Shown one piece after another: positions 32,205 to 44,210 of a stretch of DNA of 64,000 nt. This DNA is from Macrotis lagotis. Lineage: Eukaryota; Chordata; Mammalia; Peramelemorphia; Peramelidae. Positions within the stretch are counted from its first letter, which is position 1; every line of letters begins with the position of its first letter. Made by a program: the position numbers and the translations under genes. The notes below the pieces were generated by a model, which worked only from the letters and a program-made list of their open reading frames with translations, did no database searches and was not told where the DNA came from. The stretch is taken from contig NC_133661.1 of assembly GCF_037893015.1 (NCBI RefSeq), positions 220,242,545 to 220,306,544 on the forward strand, written 5' to 3'.

Positions 32205-33130
32205 TTGGGGTAGTTCTAATTGTTAGAATTTGTTTTTCCTTTTAGCAAGTCTAAATCTACCTGTTGTCAGCTTCCACCCACTGTTACTACCCTTGTCTGC
32301 TGGAGTCAAAGAAAAGAAATCATCTTTTGCTATGTGAAAGCTACTCAAATACTTGAATAATCTATTTCCTCTGAGAGTCTTTTGTTTTTCAAGATAAACA
32401 TTTCAAATTCCATTAACTTGTCCACAGGTGGCATACTCTGAAATTCCTTTTCCATCCTAGCTGCCTTCCTCAAGACATATTCCAGTTTGCTAATATCCCT
32501 CCTAAAGTGGCACAGATGTGATCTGACTAGAGCAGAGTACATCAAAATGATCAACTGTCTTTTTTACCAACCTCATGCCTCTCAATTATAGTCTATTTAA
32601 GTTTTGATTTTTTTTGGGGGGGTCATAATTTTTAAAACATTAATCTTCTAGTGCATTCAAACATTCAACTTTTTTATATGAACAATGTTCTAGCCATTAG
32701 TTTGCAATTTTGTACTTATTAATGTACTTATTAATTAATAATTAGCTTATTAATGATTCTTTGAGCCCAATAGAAAGAAAGACATTATATTTATCCCTAT
32801 CACATTTTTCCATATTAAAATTAGGTTAATCTTTTCAGTTTCATATTATCCAGTTGAAACATTGAACAGCTTAGGGTTAAGGACAGACCCTAGGGTATGC
32901 CATCTAGTGACCTCCATTCAAGATGATACTTTTATATCCCAATGGATCTGTAATCTCATTCATATGAATATTCCTTCCAGTGATAAAGATGGCAACCCAT
33001 CCATTCATGTCTGTCATTCTTTGAACTTGTTCCATGTTTCCATAAATTTACCACTGAGGGACCTAGGAACCTTCCTCAAGTTCTTCTCACTTGATGGGGA
33101 TATCATCAGCACATTTTGGCTGTTCATTGG
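32205..33130 (-). mobile_element. CR1/L3-type LINE, reverse transcriptase C-terminal region, decayed
   Basis: The 69-codon minus-strand frame at 32,345-32,554 contains 'YSALVRSHLCHFRRDISKLE' and then 'RKAARMEKEF', matching the conserved CR1/L3 ORF2 C-terminus ('YSALVRPHLEYC... KKDIDKLERVQRRATKM'). Upstream in its own sense, 32,870-32,935 reads as the reverse of the 'VPQGSVLGP' region ('gacagaccctagggtatgcc'). The left end (32,240-32,320) is the region after the ORF. The rest is frameshifted and gapped. This family is ancient in amniotes. Confidence 0.8.
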
Positions 33131-33894
33131 TTAATTCCTGCTTTATAACTAGATCAACCTCTTTTTCTATGATACATTTCCTTAAAAATCATCCTCAACA
33201 GTATTTCTCTATATAATTATTTTTTAAATTGCTAAATGAATCTGTTCATGTTTACCATGTACCTCTTTATTGTTATTTGGATAATAGTAAACTAAAAAAT
33301 ATTTATATATTATATATATTACAATATTGTGTTATTCATATTTTCAATCAATTGCTTTGATAACTTAGGTAGATTTAGCCTTTGGGTATTGTCATTATGA
33401 TTTCACTGAATAGCACTAATTAACAATTTTCTAGAAATAGAAGCATCTAGGATTTCATTTTTGTGAGTACTCTTTTTCCTACCAAAAAGGATGATAAACT
33501 TTCCAGGCTAAAGCAGATGACCTTTGAGAGGATGTTGAAGTTAAAAAAAAATGTCATCCCCCTATGATCTGACTTTCAGAGACAAAGCTCTCTGAATCTA
33601 GATTGGTCTTTGGGTGAGAAGTATGCAATCTGTCAGACCCATACTTGAGACTTTTCCTCTTAAGTAGGATCTGCTGAAATTCATGTTCTACTTTTTTTTA
33701 ACATTTCAAAATCCAGAGTTACCTCCACACTATGTTGAAATATTGTTAGAACTTTATTGAAAGACCTTTCCTAATCTCCACAATTATCTGTGCCTAACAC
33801 ATCTTGCAATTTGTATTTACTTTGTATTAACTTTTGTTAGTTTATATATATGTTGTGTACAGGGTAGGAAACATTTTCATTTTTTTAAGCAGCA

Positions 33895-33896
<2 letters not shown>
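33131..33896. other. Unassigned AT-rich stretch
   Basis: No gene. A possible L2 scrap at about 33,770-33,840 is too weak to call. Confidence 0.35.

Positions 33897-33955
<59 letters not shown>
33897..33955 (+). repeat. (GT)n microsatellite, about 29 units
   Basis: Uninterrupted GT run; long and pure, so likely polymorphic. Confidence 0.98.
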
Positions 33956-33956
<1 letters not shown>

Positions 33957-34179
33957 ATATAGGAGGAAATACTTAAGAATTAACTCTTGACTCCTAGAAG
34001 AGGCAGAATAGAACACACTTTCTAAGCGTGACCAATATGGAAATGTATTTTGGTTTTGGCTGATCATATTTGTTACACAGGCTCCCCGCCCCTTTTTCAC
34101 TTATAGGGGTAGATAGGAGAGAGGAAAATAAATGCCTGTTAAAGTGGCATTTAGATCAACCTTAATGGACTTGCTCATT

Positions 34180-34505
34180 TTGTCAGTGCAACAATCTGGA
34201 ACAATTTTAGGGTATCTACAATGGAGAATACCATCTGTATCCAAAGAAAGAATTGTGGAGTTTAAATAAAGATCAATGACTATTACCTTTAATTTTTTTT
34301 TAAAAATGGTATCTTATGTAATTTTGCTATCTCTTATATTTTATTTTTTCCTTAAGGATATTATTTGTCTCTCAACACATTCAATTTTGATCATTGTATA
34401 GCATGGAAACAATGTAAAGCCTATCAGACTGCCTTTTATGGGGGGGTGGGGGAGGGAAGTGAGATGGGGGAAATTGTAAAATTCAGAAAACAATAAAAAA
34501 GTGGC
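34180..34505 (+). mobile_element. L1-type LINE 3' end, 5' truncated
   Basis: 'ccatctgtatccaaagaaag', 'gatcaatgactattaccttt', 'tcattgtatagcatggaaac' then the G-rich 'gggggggtgggggagggaag' and an A-rich end. This is the 3' untranslated layout of marsupial L1, with its purine-rich tract. The minus-strand 61-codon frame is a by-product. Confidence 0.7.
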
Positions 34506-35829
34506 ATTTAACAGTTTAACTGGCATTTAATTGTTAACTGGCAAATACTGTTGAATTATGTTGATTATTTTTTAAGCATCTTTTAAAATTCTATTGGCTA
34601 AAGAATTTTCTTTGCATTTATAAGAGTATTTTGTTCTATTTATACTCTTTTCTATAGAATTGTATCTGTTAGCATGTTCAGAGTTTCATTCTTTAACACT
34701 TCTCAGCCTTCCTCTGATGACTCTTCTTGTAAAATAGTATCTTTAGCTACCAGGGCAGAGCTTTTGTTTAGCTAAAAGCAGGGCTGCTTTTTTGGATCTT
34801 AGTGGAAACTGAGTCATTTTTGAACCAAAAATAGTCCTCTTGAGAACATTGCAGAAATAAAGGAAGCCATGATTAGGACAGTTCAGCCTACTAAACCCTG
34901 AAATTTGACACAACGAATTGTCTCCAGTCAAAATAGAGCGGCTGTGGGGTAGAGTAACTATATACAGTTTGGAACATATCTTCTGCCAGATAGCATCAGC
35001 TGAGGATTTCTACTGCTAGCAATTCAAGGGGAGGAAGGGAAGAGGGTCAGGTAAGGAGAGTAGAAATTTGCTATTTATTATTAAAATTCAGGATTATTCG
35101 CTGTTTATTATTTGTGCCTTTGCTCCAAAATATTATACTCAATAAACAGAATTTCCTAGTAGGTTTTAACTAAGTCTATATTTATGAAAAATAAAAACCC
35201 AAATCCCTAAGTTCTTTTTCTCAGAAATATTGACTAGAAACCCCAGAATGCCCAGACAGAAGATCTAGAGGGTGACAGAGTTTTGAAGGTGAACCTCATT
35301 ATTATAAGAACAACATAATTGTGTTTCATCTGTGGATATGATTTACTTGTAACCCTGTTAGGGCTTCCAGGAAATACCTCTGATTAGGATTTTAAAAGTG
35401 TACTCTCAGTCCTCTGATTTTCCTTGAAGCTATTGTGGGATTGACCCTCTGACCCATTCCTTCTGCTCTCTGTAGTCAGCTGTCTGTTCTATCTCTTTTC
35501 CTCAGGTGCTCATCTCTGATGCTTGCTGAACACCAAATTTGCTTTGTAAAGGTAGATGGGCACTTCTACTTCTGTGAGAGATGGTTAGAGATTCTAGGGG
35601 CACTTGTTAGATATAATGTTAACATCCCTATTCATATATCTACATACTAACAGGGTCAGAGATTCACGTACAAGGATAATGTTATTGATGTTCATTGATC
35701 AGATGTGACTGAAAAGAAAACCATATTTTCTATAAGTCATGCTAGAAATCTCTAATACTACTTTTAATGAATAATTCTCTATATTTGAAGATTAAAACTG
35801 ACCCAAATTTTGATTCTGCAGTCAATATT
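34506..35829. other. Repeat-poor stretch of 1.3 kb
   Basis: No gene or repeat family recognised. Confidence 0.4.
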
Positions 35830-36060
35830 TGTTGAGGTTGGCATTGTTTATTCAGTCATATCTGACTCTGCATAATACTATTTAGGCTTTGCTTGGCAAA
35901 TATCCTGGAGTAGTTGGTCATTTCTTCTCCAGTTCACATTATAAAGGAAGAAACTAAGGCAAAGACATAGCTGGGAAATATCTGAAACTGGATTTGAATT
36001 CAAATCCTCCTGACTCCAGAACCCAGCCTAGAGCTGGGCTACTGGACTACCTAGCTGCTG
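35830..36060 (-). mobile_element. MAR1-like SINE, antisense
   Basis: 'ttcagtcatatctgactctg', 'cctggagtagttggtcattt', 'aaatcctcctgactccagaa' and 'ctggactacctagctgct' give nearly the full antisense family. Confidence 0.75.
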
Positions 36061-36235
36061 ATCTTCCATTGCTTCCTTGTCTCCAATGCTTCCTTAACCA
36101 GCATTGTTCTTGTTTGAGTTTTTTCAAGCAACCCCTCCCTTCCCATTTCCTCATTACTGTGCTCCCTCCCCTATTGTGGTGCTCCTTTCTATTCCATCTG
36201 GAATTGTGATTCTCCAGTATTTTCCACTTAAGCTA

Positions 36236-36425
36236 TATTTTTTGTTTATTTTTATTTATTTTTTCACATTGCTATAATAGTTATGCTGTAAAAGTAAACA
36301 TAATCCCCCCCCCACAAAGAAAGAGAAACTTCAAGAAAAATAAAATGAGAGAAAAAAATGTACTTTAGTCTATATTCAAATACCATTAGCTCTGTCTTTG
36401 GGATAAACTATATTTTTGAACAGAC
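36236..36425 (-). mobile_element. 3' end related to the L1/half-L1 3' region, 5' truncated
   Basis: It starts in a T-rich tail and contains 'gtactttagtctatattc' and 'gctctgtctttggg'. This matches 11,580-11,640 inside the half-L1 ('gtgcttcagtctttgttcc'). Orientation is the same as the half-L1. Confidence 0.6.
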
Positions 36426-36429
36426 AGTA

Positions 36430-36660
36430 TGCTGTAATTTTCAAAATGTTGGATTTAGATGTGGGAAACCTGTGTTTGAAATTTGCCTGAAACATTTAGT
36501 AGCTTTTGTAACCCAGAGAAAGTTCAGAGTGAACTTCTCAGAGCCTCAGTTTTTGTATCTGTAAAATGAAGATAATAATACTTATATTACTAATCGCTAA
36601 GGTGGTTAGAAGGAAGGTACCAAATAAATATTTATCATCATCTTTAAAAATTCCCTAGGA
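36430..36660 (+). mobile_element. MIR-type SINE relic
   Basis: 'gtgggaaacctgtgtttgaa', 'cctcagtttttgtatctg' and 'gtaccaaataaatatttatc' in MIR order. Confidence 0.65.
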
Positions 36661-37144
36661 TTGAATTACACATAGTGCCAAAAGTCTAGGTACATTATGT
36701 AGGAATTGCCAGTTAATTCTTCACTTAGTCCTATATGAATAGGTGACAAATAGTGTGTTGATGAACTCTGAGGAAGCAAGCACTCCCACTGGCCCTCACC
36801 CTAACTCTTACAAGTGAACTAAAATGTATTGTTTCAGCATACTCAATGTTAGCTTTGTCTCTTATATTTTTCAGAGCCCTGAAAATTCTAAGAAACTTGC
36901 CTCATGCATTGAAGACCTTGATTTCAGACAGAATATACATAATTTCATGTGTGTAAGTTGGTATAGTTTACCAGACTCTATTCAAGGGTGAACGCCCTTT
37001 CATCTTCAACCACTGTTTATCAGGGACATTCAAACATATACCACAGTGTGCAGATGATTCTTTTATACTTTTTGAATCCCCTTCAGGTAATAGTCTGTCT
37101 TTTGTGGGAATGAATGAACCTCTCAAAAACTATTTATGTTCTCT
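36661..37144. other. Unassigned, possible mariner-like end
   Basis: 'agtgccaaaagtctaggtac' at 36,675 recalls the end of some mariner elements, but no second inverted end was found. Nothing else is seen. Confidence 0.3.
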
Positions 37145-37280
37145 TTTTTTTCTGTTTTGCATGGCATTGGGATTAAGTGACTTGTCCAAGGGCACACAGC
37201 TCTGAGGCTAAATTTGAACTTAGTTTCTCTTGATTCCAGAGGTGCTCTGTCTACTATGCCACCTACCTTCCCCTTATGTA
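37145..37280 (-). mobile_element. SINE fragment, antisense
   Basis: 'attaagtgacttgtccaagg', 'ctctgtctactatgccacct': antisense SINE head and body. Confidence 0.7.
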
Positions 37281-37468
37281 TGTTCTCTTCTTAAGTCCCA
37301 TAATTCACTTTATCATCATGTACCTTCTAACTGGGCATAATATACTAACAATTGTAATCATGATTGCATGCCTAAAGCAGTCTATTACCAATATGATTTT
37401 TTTTTACAGTTATCTTGAGGTACATGTCTCATTGTCTCTTTGCTAAATAGATCAATATTACTTAAATG

Positions 37469-37612
37469 TTGGGGCAGTTAGATGGCAAAGTGGATAGAGT
37501 ACTGGCCCTGGAGTCAGGAGTACCGGCCTCAGACACTTAATAATTACCTAGCTATGTGACCTTGGGCAAGCCACTTAACCCCATTTGCCCTGCAGAAACT
37601 AAAAAAAACATG
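37469..37612 (+). mobile_element. WSINE-like SINE
   Basis: Begins 'ttggggcagttagatggc', includes 'taattacctagctatgtgac' and an A-rich end. The target duplication 'acttaaatg' is at 37,460-37,468 and 37,613-37,621. Confidence 0.9.
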
Positions 37613-38692
37613 ACTTAAATGACTTGTGCCTGAATTAGCTGTGTTATAATCTTATTATGACTTTTCACTCATGAATTTTCAGAAGATCAGATCTATTATT
37701 CATCATTGCTTCCTGAACTCTCTCTGACTGAACTCTTAACTCTTCCAGTATCCCAGTACCAAACTAAGTATCTTGGGAGATTCAGACGTTTAGGCTTAGA
37801 TTCAGAAGTAGGCCCTGAAAGGACCTATGATATTGTTAGAATTGATAATTTTGCACAAAACAATTAAAGAGCAAGAAATAGTGGTATGTAATCAAAGCTG
37901 TTAGAAGGATTCAGGGGGAATGACTATATTCCACGTATTTTCTATTCTATTGACTCACTATAGCTTGGAGAGAATATTGGTTCCTCTTAAAGCTTTGCCA
38001 GCAGATTATAGACTCCAGCAAGTGTTGAAAAAGCTCTGAAAATGGATGCAGTATTGAACTGTCTATTACCAGAGGTTTATTTCCAGGGGACTGACTACCT
38101 GAGGATGAATTTTTTCACCTACAGTAATTCATAAAGACTATTGATGAAAGATGAGGAATTTGCAATCTGTATCAGTGGAGGGACTATTTACAAGGATGAA
38201 ATAAAGCATGACACCATGGATATAAAGATGGTATAAAGGCTACCTTCAGTCCTATGTGGACCAGGGAACTATTTTCCCTTTTAGTCTAATTCTTTCCCAG
38301 AAAGTTGCATGCGAGAGCTGAAGCAAATTAGGGAATAAAAGAATATAATAATAGCCTCAGAAAAGAATCACATGCAAAAAAAAAGATCAAGAACTCTGTT
38401 GGATAACATATTCAAGTTTATTTTTCTTTGTTTTTTTTGTTTTGTTTTGTTTTACTTTCAGAGTTAATGGGAATACAACTTAGACAAAGTCATTTCATCT
38501 CCACCATGCCTCAGGAAGATTGTTTTTGGGATAATCTCATAATCCTGGAAGATCTCATCAGTCTTGGTATTCCATTTCATCACCACCCTCTGCCTCTATG
38601 ATTTAAGGATAGAGCCATAAACTCCAAATGCCTATTTAAGGAGAGACCCTCACTCAGACATGTCTTCATCTTTCACCTGGCTGTACTACCTT
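37613..38692. other. Repeat-poor stretch, unassigned
   Basis: About 1.1 kb with no gene or repeat recognised, apart from a T/G-rich run at about 38,425-38,453. Confidence 0.4.
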
Positions 38693-38925
38693 GGGACATC
38701 TCTAATTGATGTCTTCACTATTCTTCTGTGTCTCTTCCCTGGCCTCTTCCCGCCTTTTTGACTTCCTTTTGTCTTTTGTCTTCCTCTATTAGACTGTCTA
38801 TTCCTTGAAGTTCAGGAACTATCTTTTTTGCTAATTCGTTTTGTATTTGTATCTTGTAGTGCTTAGCACAGTGCCTGATACAAGGTAGGTACTTAATAAA
38901 TGTTTATTGACTTGAGTATTTTCTG
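38693..38925 (+). mobile_element. L2 LINE 3' end
   Basis: 'tctattccttgaagttcagg' followed by 'tgcttagcacagtgcctgat' and 'gtacttaataaatgtttatt'. This is one of the clearest L2 ends in the window. Confidence 0.85.
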
Positions 38926-39159
38926 TTTTGTTTAGATTTTAACGAGGTTCCCTCAATAGCTTTAGAATAACCCTGACTCTGAAAAATGTAGAAGAAAGTG
39001 TATGGGCTCTATGGCATAGATGAGTTAAAAAAGAAATCCTGTATCAAAGAGATGCAATTTGGGTTCTCCTAAGTAAGATAGATTCAGCCCCAATGGGTGT
39101 TTCCTCAGTCAAACTGAGAGCTTTTAAAGACCTTAGCTTAAAAAAGACAAAAATCTCCC

Positions 39160-39335
39160 ACTGTACCTAGGGTCATCTCCAGTTGTCTTGATCCATATCT
39201 GGCCCCTCGACCCAGATGGATCTGGAGGAGAAAATGAACCACAGTCTTCTCTCACCTAAATCCAATTCAAGTGCATGTCATAGCATTACATCCCTGATGC
39301 CATGGTTCTTTCCAAGAAGAAAGGATAAACAATAG
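39160..39335 (+). mobile_element. SINE with RTE-like tail, head missing
   Basis: 'gggtcatctccagttgtc', 'ctggcccctcgacccagatg', 'tccctgatgccatggttc' and 'aagaagaaaggataaac' give the 3' two-thirds of the family seen at 5,743. Confidence 0.75.
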
Positions 39336-39499
39336 ATTCAGGTCAGAAGTCAGTTGAACTCCTGGGAATGCACAAGGGAGGATCATTTTATGGCAAGTGA
39401 AATAAAATATCGTAATCCAAAGCACAATTCCCCAACTTTGGTCAAATTCTTCAAAGACAGCCCAAATTCCCAAATTGACCACCTTATAAGGACACAAAC

Positions 39500-40200
39500 C
39501 ACCTTCAAAATATTACCACTCTCCATCTGTTGTTATCCATGTTTGTAGATGTCCAGCTCAAATGGTGCTTCTTTCAAGAAGTTCCTGATCTCTCTAAACT
39601 GACAATGAAAACTCCACTTGAATTCATAAGCAATTTGTTTGCTCTTTTTGTACACTTAATAAAAAAGAAAAATAACTTTATTTCATAAATATGTGTGTAT
39701 GTGTGTATGTTTATATATATGTATTATATATATTTATATAGAAGACTTTAATTTATTCCTTGATAATATATATTAACAAATTACATTGTTACTCTCATTT
39801 ACTTGTATTTTAATTGACAGCCTAAAATATGTCCAAAGGAGGATGACCAGGATGATGAAAGTCACACACCATACAAATAACATAGGTTATACTATACAAA
39901 TAATAGAAAAGGTTATACAGTAGAAGTAGAGGTTGAAAGAACTAAAAGAAAAATAATATACCTTTTGAAATTACTCATCACCAGAGGTCTTTAAGCAAAG
40001 TCTCCTCTTGCAGATGATGTATTTAATAACTTTGTTTTTATTCTCCTTGCATTTATTTTGTATATACTTAATGTACTTGCCATTTTACTCATTAGAATGT
40101 GGATTTTTGTAAGTAGGGATTGTTTCATTCTTTGTATTTGTATCTTTAGGGTCAGGGTCTAATATTGTTTTCAGCACACAACAAGTATTTGTTGTTATTT
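39500..40200 (+). mobile_element. L2 LINE 3' region, decayed and interrupted
   Basis: 39,565-39,660 ('aagttcctgatctctctaaa') and 40,010-40,200 ('ttagaatgtggatttttg', 'cagcacacaacaagtatttg') are L2-like and in order. The part between is AT-rich and unassigned. Confidence 0.5.
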
Positions 40201-40413
40201 TTGTTGTTGATGTTGTGGAGAGGATGACTGTGCAGATAGGGTTTGGACTTCAGGCAGCCAGTATCCTGAGTATTATGATGAGTCATATCCAAGAGGAGGA
40301 CTTGGAAGCAATGGTGAAGGGAGACTTTGTTGACTTTGTGATAGAGCATTCACATCAACCTCATGTGGCCAACCACATGTCAAGGTAACTACCTGTCCTA
40401 TAGAAGAGTAAAT
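40201..40413. other. Short unassigned stretch
   Basis: Nothing recognised. The 65-codon minus-strand frame has no known domain. Confidence 0.3.
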
Positions 40414-40548
40414 GAGGGGGCAGCTAAGTGGCACAGCGGATAGAGCTGGAGTCAGGAGGATCTGAGTTCAATCTTGCCTCAGACACTTAATAATTACCTA
40501 ACTGTGTGACCTTGGGCAAGCCACTTAACCCTATTGCCTTTTAAAAAA
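40414..40548 (+). mobile_element. WSINE-like SINE, with small internal loss
   Basis: 'ggcagctaagtggcacagcg' then 'gatagagctggagtcagg', where the family's 'cac(c/t)ggccct' is missing. Target duplication 'agagtaaat' at 40,405-40,413 and 40,549-40,557. Confidence 0.88.
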
Positions 40549-41220
40549 AGAGTAAATTAGAAGATCCATAGCACTTGGAACATTTTATGTTTTGATGAAA
40601 GATTCCCCGATCAATTGGTGAGGGTGTTCATCTTCTTAGAGTGTTCACTTAGGTAATCACTTATTGTTTCAAAGCTCAGTTTCTTCTAGTTCAGTTACTT
40701 TGGATAAGACTGTTACTATTGTGGTGAGGATTATGAGGTAAATTAACCAAAACAATTGTGAAAACTGTTGGCCTCTTTTGAAACTATAATGATAATTTTT
40801 AAGAATACTAAAAGAAATGGGGCATATTTTAGTGACTTCCATCATAGGAATCCCTCAGTTCCCAAACAAAATGTTTCTTTTTTCCCAGACTTGTATCAGA
40901 GGTCATGGGACTGTGATAAGAAATACCAGCTGGGTACAACATAGATCAATGTATGAGAATTTTCTTAAGAACATGCATGAAAGAGGAACAGGAAACTTCT
41001 TCCCCATAGTCAAGAAAAAAATACATTAATTGTATACTCTGTCTACATTGTGCTAAGCACTGGGAAATCAAGTTACAAAAATAAAAAAAAAGATTTCTCT
41101 GCAAAAAGACATCATGCTAGGTTTTTTTTTGTTCTTCCTTCCTCCAGACCCTGAGCTCCTCAATCACAAAATGAAGGCTTGTGTATCATTGATCCAGAAG
41201 TCTTTACTATCTGCTTTTTT
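40549..41220. other. Unassigned stretch
   Basis: No gene or repeat recognised apart from the SINE's target site. The 70-codon frame at 40,817 has no domain I know. Confidence 0.4.
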
Positions 41221-41376
41221 TTTTAGGGTTTTTTTTTTTTTTGCAAGGGAAATGGGGTTAAGTGGCTTGCCCAAGGCCACACAGCTAGGTAATTATTAAG
41301 TGTCTGAGACCAGATTTGAACCCAGGTACTCCTGACTCCAGGGCCAGTGCTTTATCCACTATGCCACTTAGCTGCT
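41221..41376 (-). mobile_element. WSINE-like SINE, antisense
   Basis: T-rich tail, 'ggggttaagtggcttgccc', 'ctaggtaattattaagtgtc' and 'ccactatgccacttagctgc'. The flanks 'tatctgctttt' and 'tatctctgctttt' look like a slightly changed target duplication. Confidence 0.88.
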
Positions 41377-41638
41377 CTATCTCTGCTTTTCTAAGTGCCT
41401 ATGGACAATCTCAAAGTAGCAGGGAAAGAGGTTAATGCTCTCCTTAGATCTGGAGGCAATATATGTCTTCTTGTTCTATTCTTCTTTCCCAACTGTGTTA
41501 ACACTGAAGTCTCTTCCAATTCTGGGAATCTGAATCTATGATTGTATTATATTAATTTGTAGAAATAGCTTAATACTTACTGTAGGAAGTTCTGTTATTC
41601 TAGTCAGCTTGAAGAATGGTCCTGGCAATAAGATAATG

Positions 41639-41641
<3 letters not shown>

Positions 41642-41692
<51 letters not shown>

Positions 41693-41714
41693 ATTTATAG
41701 TGGCTTGCCCACAC

Positions 41715-41746
<32 letters not shown>

Positions 41747-41763
41747 ACACACAACACACACAC
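41642..41763 (+). repeat. (CT)n and (CA)n microsatellites
   Basis: About 23 CT units at 41,642-41,688 and about 23 CA units (one slip) at 41,718-41,763. Confidence 0.97.
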
Positions 41764-42757
41764 AGTTTATCATTAGTAGGCTGAATTAGGGATGAATTAT
41801 TTGGCCATTGCCATCCATTATCTTAGACTTTTAAGCTCCGAAAGGAAGAAAATAGTCGTATTTATTTTGTATTTCCCAAAGGACACATCAATCTGGGTCC
41901 AAACAATGATCATGTGGACTTGGTCTGGGACTTCAGAGATCAAAAATTTACATTCCTTTGGGCAGAGCATATCCTATAGTGGTATGGAGTATATCTTGGT
42001 GGAGAAGTAGGAATAAAAAAACAATATTTTATCTTAGCTTTGAGGTATCTGCCTGCCTCTGTTTGTTTTGTTTTATTATCTGGGCTTGATATCTATGACT
42101 AAGAAGCTGTCACCCAGTCATTTTTAGGGAGTGCTTTTAGTCACTATACCATATGGTATGACTGCCCAGTAGAGAATATCATGTTAGCAACCAATTCAGT
42201 GCAAACAGAACAATGTCTCATTATTACACTAGCTGTCACCAAAAGACCAGTGGTCTCAATGGAACAATGTGTCTAATAGAGAAACCATACCTAGTGAGGA
42301 ATAGACCGAGTCAGTATAGTGTAATGAGATCACTAGAAGAAAAAGGCTGTGTTCCCTCAATATTGGAAACATTCTAAAGATGCCTATTTTCCTATGCGTT
42401 CTGAAAACGTTTCCTTCATATTTATTCTTCATATATGACTCTTGTGTATACCTCTCTCTTTATAGATAATCTGTGTATTTGTTGTTCCCCAGGTTTGTGA
42501 GGGAAATATTCTATTGTAGCTTTTCTTACTGTTTTAATTCATTAAATTCCTTTCCTTTAAACTAAATTATGCTTAATTAAAGAAGAAAATTAAATACATG
42601 GGAGGGGGTTCAAGGGTGGTTTTGAGCAGATATGGATAGCTAGAACATGTTATAAGGGGTTCACATGTGAAAGCTGTGTGCTCTAGGCTCTACAGGATTA
42701 ACTCTTAAGACTTACAAATGACTCATTTAGGAACAATACTTGCCATGCTCTACAATG
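41764..42757. other. Repeat-poor stretch, unassigned
   Basis: About 1 kb with nothing recognised. Confidence 0.4.
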
Positions 42758-43000
42758 ACTTGTTCATGTTTTTCAGTCATGTCTAATCTTCATGACTCCA
42801 TTTGGGGCTTTTCCGGGAAAGATCAAGTATTTTGCCATTTCCTTTACCAGTTCACCTTATATATGAGGAAACTGAGGCAAACTGTGTTAGTGACTTGCCC
42901 AAGTTCTTATGACTAATAATTGTCTGTGATCACATTTGAACTCACATCTTCCAGACTATAGATCAGGTGCTCTATCCATTGTGCCACCTAGCTGCCACAC
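42758..43000 (-). mobile_element. MAR1-like SINE, near full length, antisense
   Basis: 'tttttcagtcatgtctaatc', 'gactccatttggggctttt', 'gaggaaactgaggcaaac', 'tgtgccacctagctgcc' in the full antisense order. Confidence 0.88.
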
Positions 43001-43611
43001 CTTTGCAATGTCTGGAGCAGCCAAACCACTTCTAGCTGATGCACACAGCTAACTCAGGGGCTAATATTTAAATTCAGTGCTTAGACCCAAGACAGTGCTT
43101 GGTTGTAAAAATAAGGAAAACTGAGAGGAACTAACCACAGTGGCAGATTTGAAGTCAGACCTAGTCTTTATGCCCACAGCTGTCTACAGTATGTAGTATT
43201 TCTTTTTGTGATCTTAAATCTTTTGTATTTCAATAAAGGACAATCATGATTAGAGAGCACAAGACACCAATAATGTCTTCTGTAGTCTATCTTTGGTCCT
43301 AGATCAAGGAGAGGTGGGACTCAATGTTCTTCTCTCCTTTTTTCATTGAATAACACACTATTCCCAGGACCCAGATATAGGGTTAGTTCCAGACTTTATT
43401 TGTGAATTGCCCTAAAACTTTCAACACTCTTCATAACATTGTTTCCGTGGGGAAATTGTCATGAATTCTGAGATGCCAATTTAACAGAACTCTTAGAACA
43501 CAATAATTCCTTGGTAATTTGTAATCTGCCCATCTCGCTTATTTAAAGGCAAGATAACAAATCCAAATAGTCCTAAATGCAACTAGCTGTTCTCTCTCTC
43601 TTTTTTAAAGC
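43001..43611. other. Unassigned stretch
   Basis: No gene or repeat recognised. Confidence 0.4.
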
Positions 43612-44060
43612 TTTTTTATTTTTTTTTTTACTCTGACTTTATTGGTATTGTGGACAGAATGTGATTGATGATGCCATCACACAAGTGTTGTTGATGAAAA
43701 TAGTCATATGATTATGAACTGAGATCTATCCCCAGGCTCTAGTTGAGTGTATACATATCTGTCTCCTCCATACATTATCTATACAGCTCTTCCCTTTACA
43801 GTCATCAAGTACCACAGAAAACAGAAATCTATGCATTTTTTTAGGATGAGGTAGACATGTCCAGTTTGAGTACTTGAATAGCAATATCTAAATCCAATGC
43901 TTTCTGACCCTGTTTTATATTCAAGAATAGGTTTTTGTCCTGTAGCTCATAGTCCCACTCCATGATTTTTTCCTTTTGTCATGAAGTGAAAGAAACCTGA
44001 TTATTCTTTTCTAGTCTAAAAACCTTTCCAAAATTGCCATTGTCAGCATTCAACAAAATA
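43612..44060 (-). pseudogene. Probable processed pseudogene, 3' end of an unidentified mRNA
   Basis: On the minus strand an open stretch ends in TAA (43,841-43,843). The last 43 codons include 'WDYELQDKN' and 'ALDLDIAIQVLKLD'. The same frame continues upstream to about 44,060 with 'NGNFGKVFRLEKNNQ' and one in-frame TGA between. Below the stop lie about 200 bases of 3' UTR-like sequence, an AATAAA signal (43,638-43,643) and an A-rich tail (43,612-43,629). That arrangement is typical of retrocopied mRNA. I do not recognise the parent protein. It could instead be part of an unknown LINE. Confidence 0.5.
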
Positions 44061-44124
44061 AAATCTATCCTTTATTATTTCCCCAGAAAGGTTAGTAGAT
44101 TTGCCCCTCTAATCACTAACTTGA
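44061..44124. repeat. Segment resembling 45,138-45,206
   Basis: 'tttattatttcc', 'gtagatt' and 'actaactt' recur in the same order 1.08 kb downstream, inside a SINE relic. Similarity is modest. Confidence 0.35.
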
Positions 44125-44210
44125 TACTCATGATTAATTTAATAAATATTTATTAACCATTTACTATGGGCTGGGTACTACTAAGGATATAGAAATTTCT
44201 TTGGTGACAA
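44125..44210 (-). mobile_element. L2 LINE 3' end, antisense
   Basis: 'aataaatatttattaaccat', 'ttactatgggctgggtacta' match the antisense L2 terminus. Confidence 0.65.

Noticed and set aside
36675-36694. Mariner-type transposon end
   Set aside because: Only one end-like motif; no inverted partner or TA duplication was found.
41642-41763. CRISPR-like or satellite array
   Set aside because: Plain dinucleotide microsatellites without spacers.
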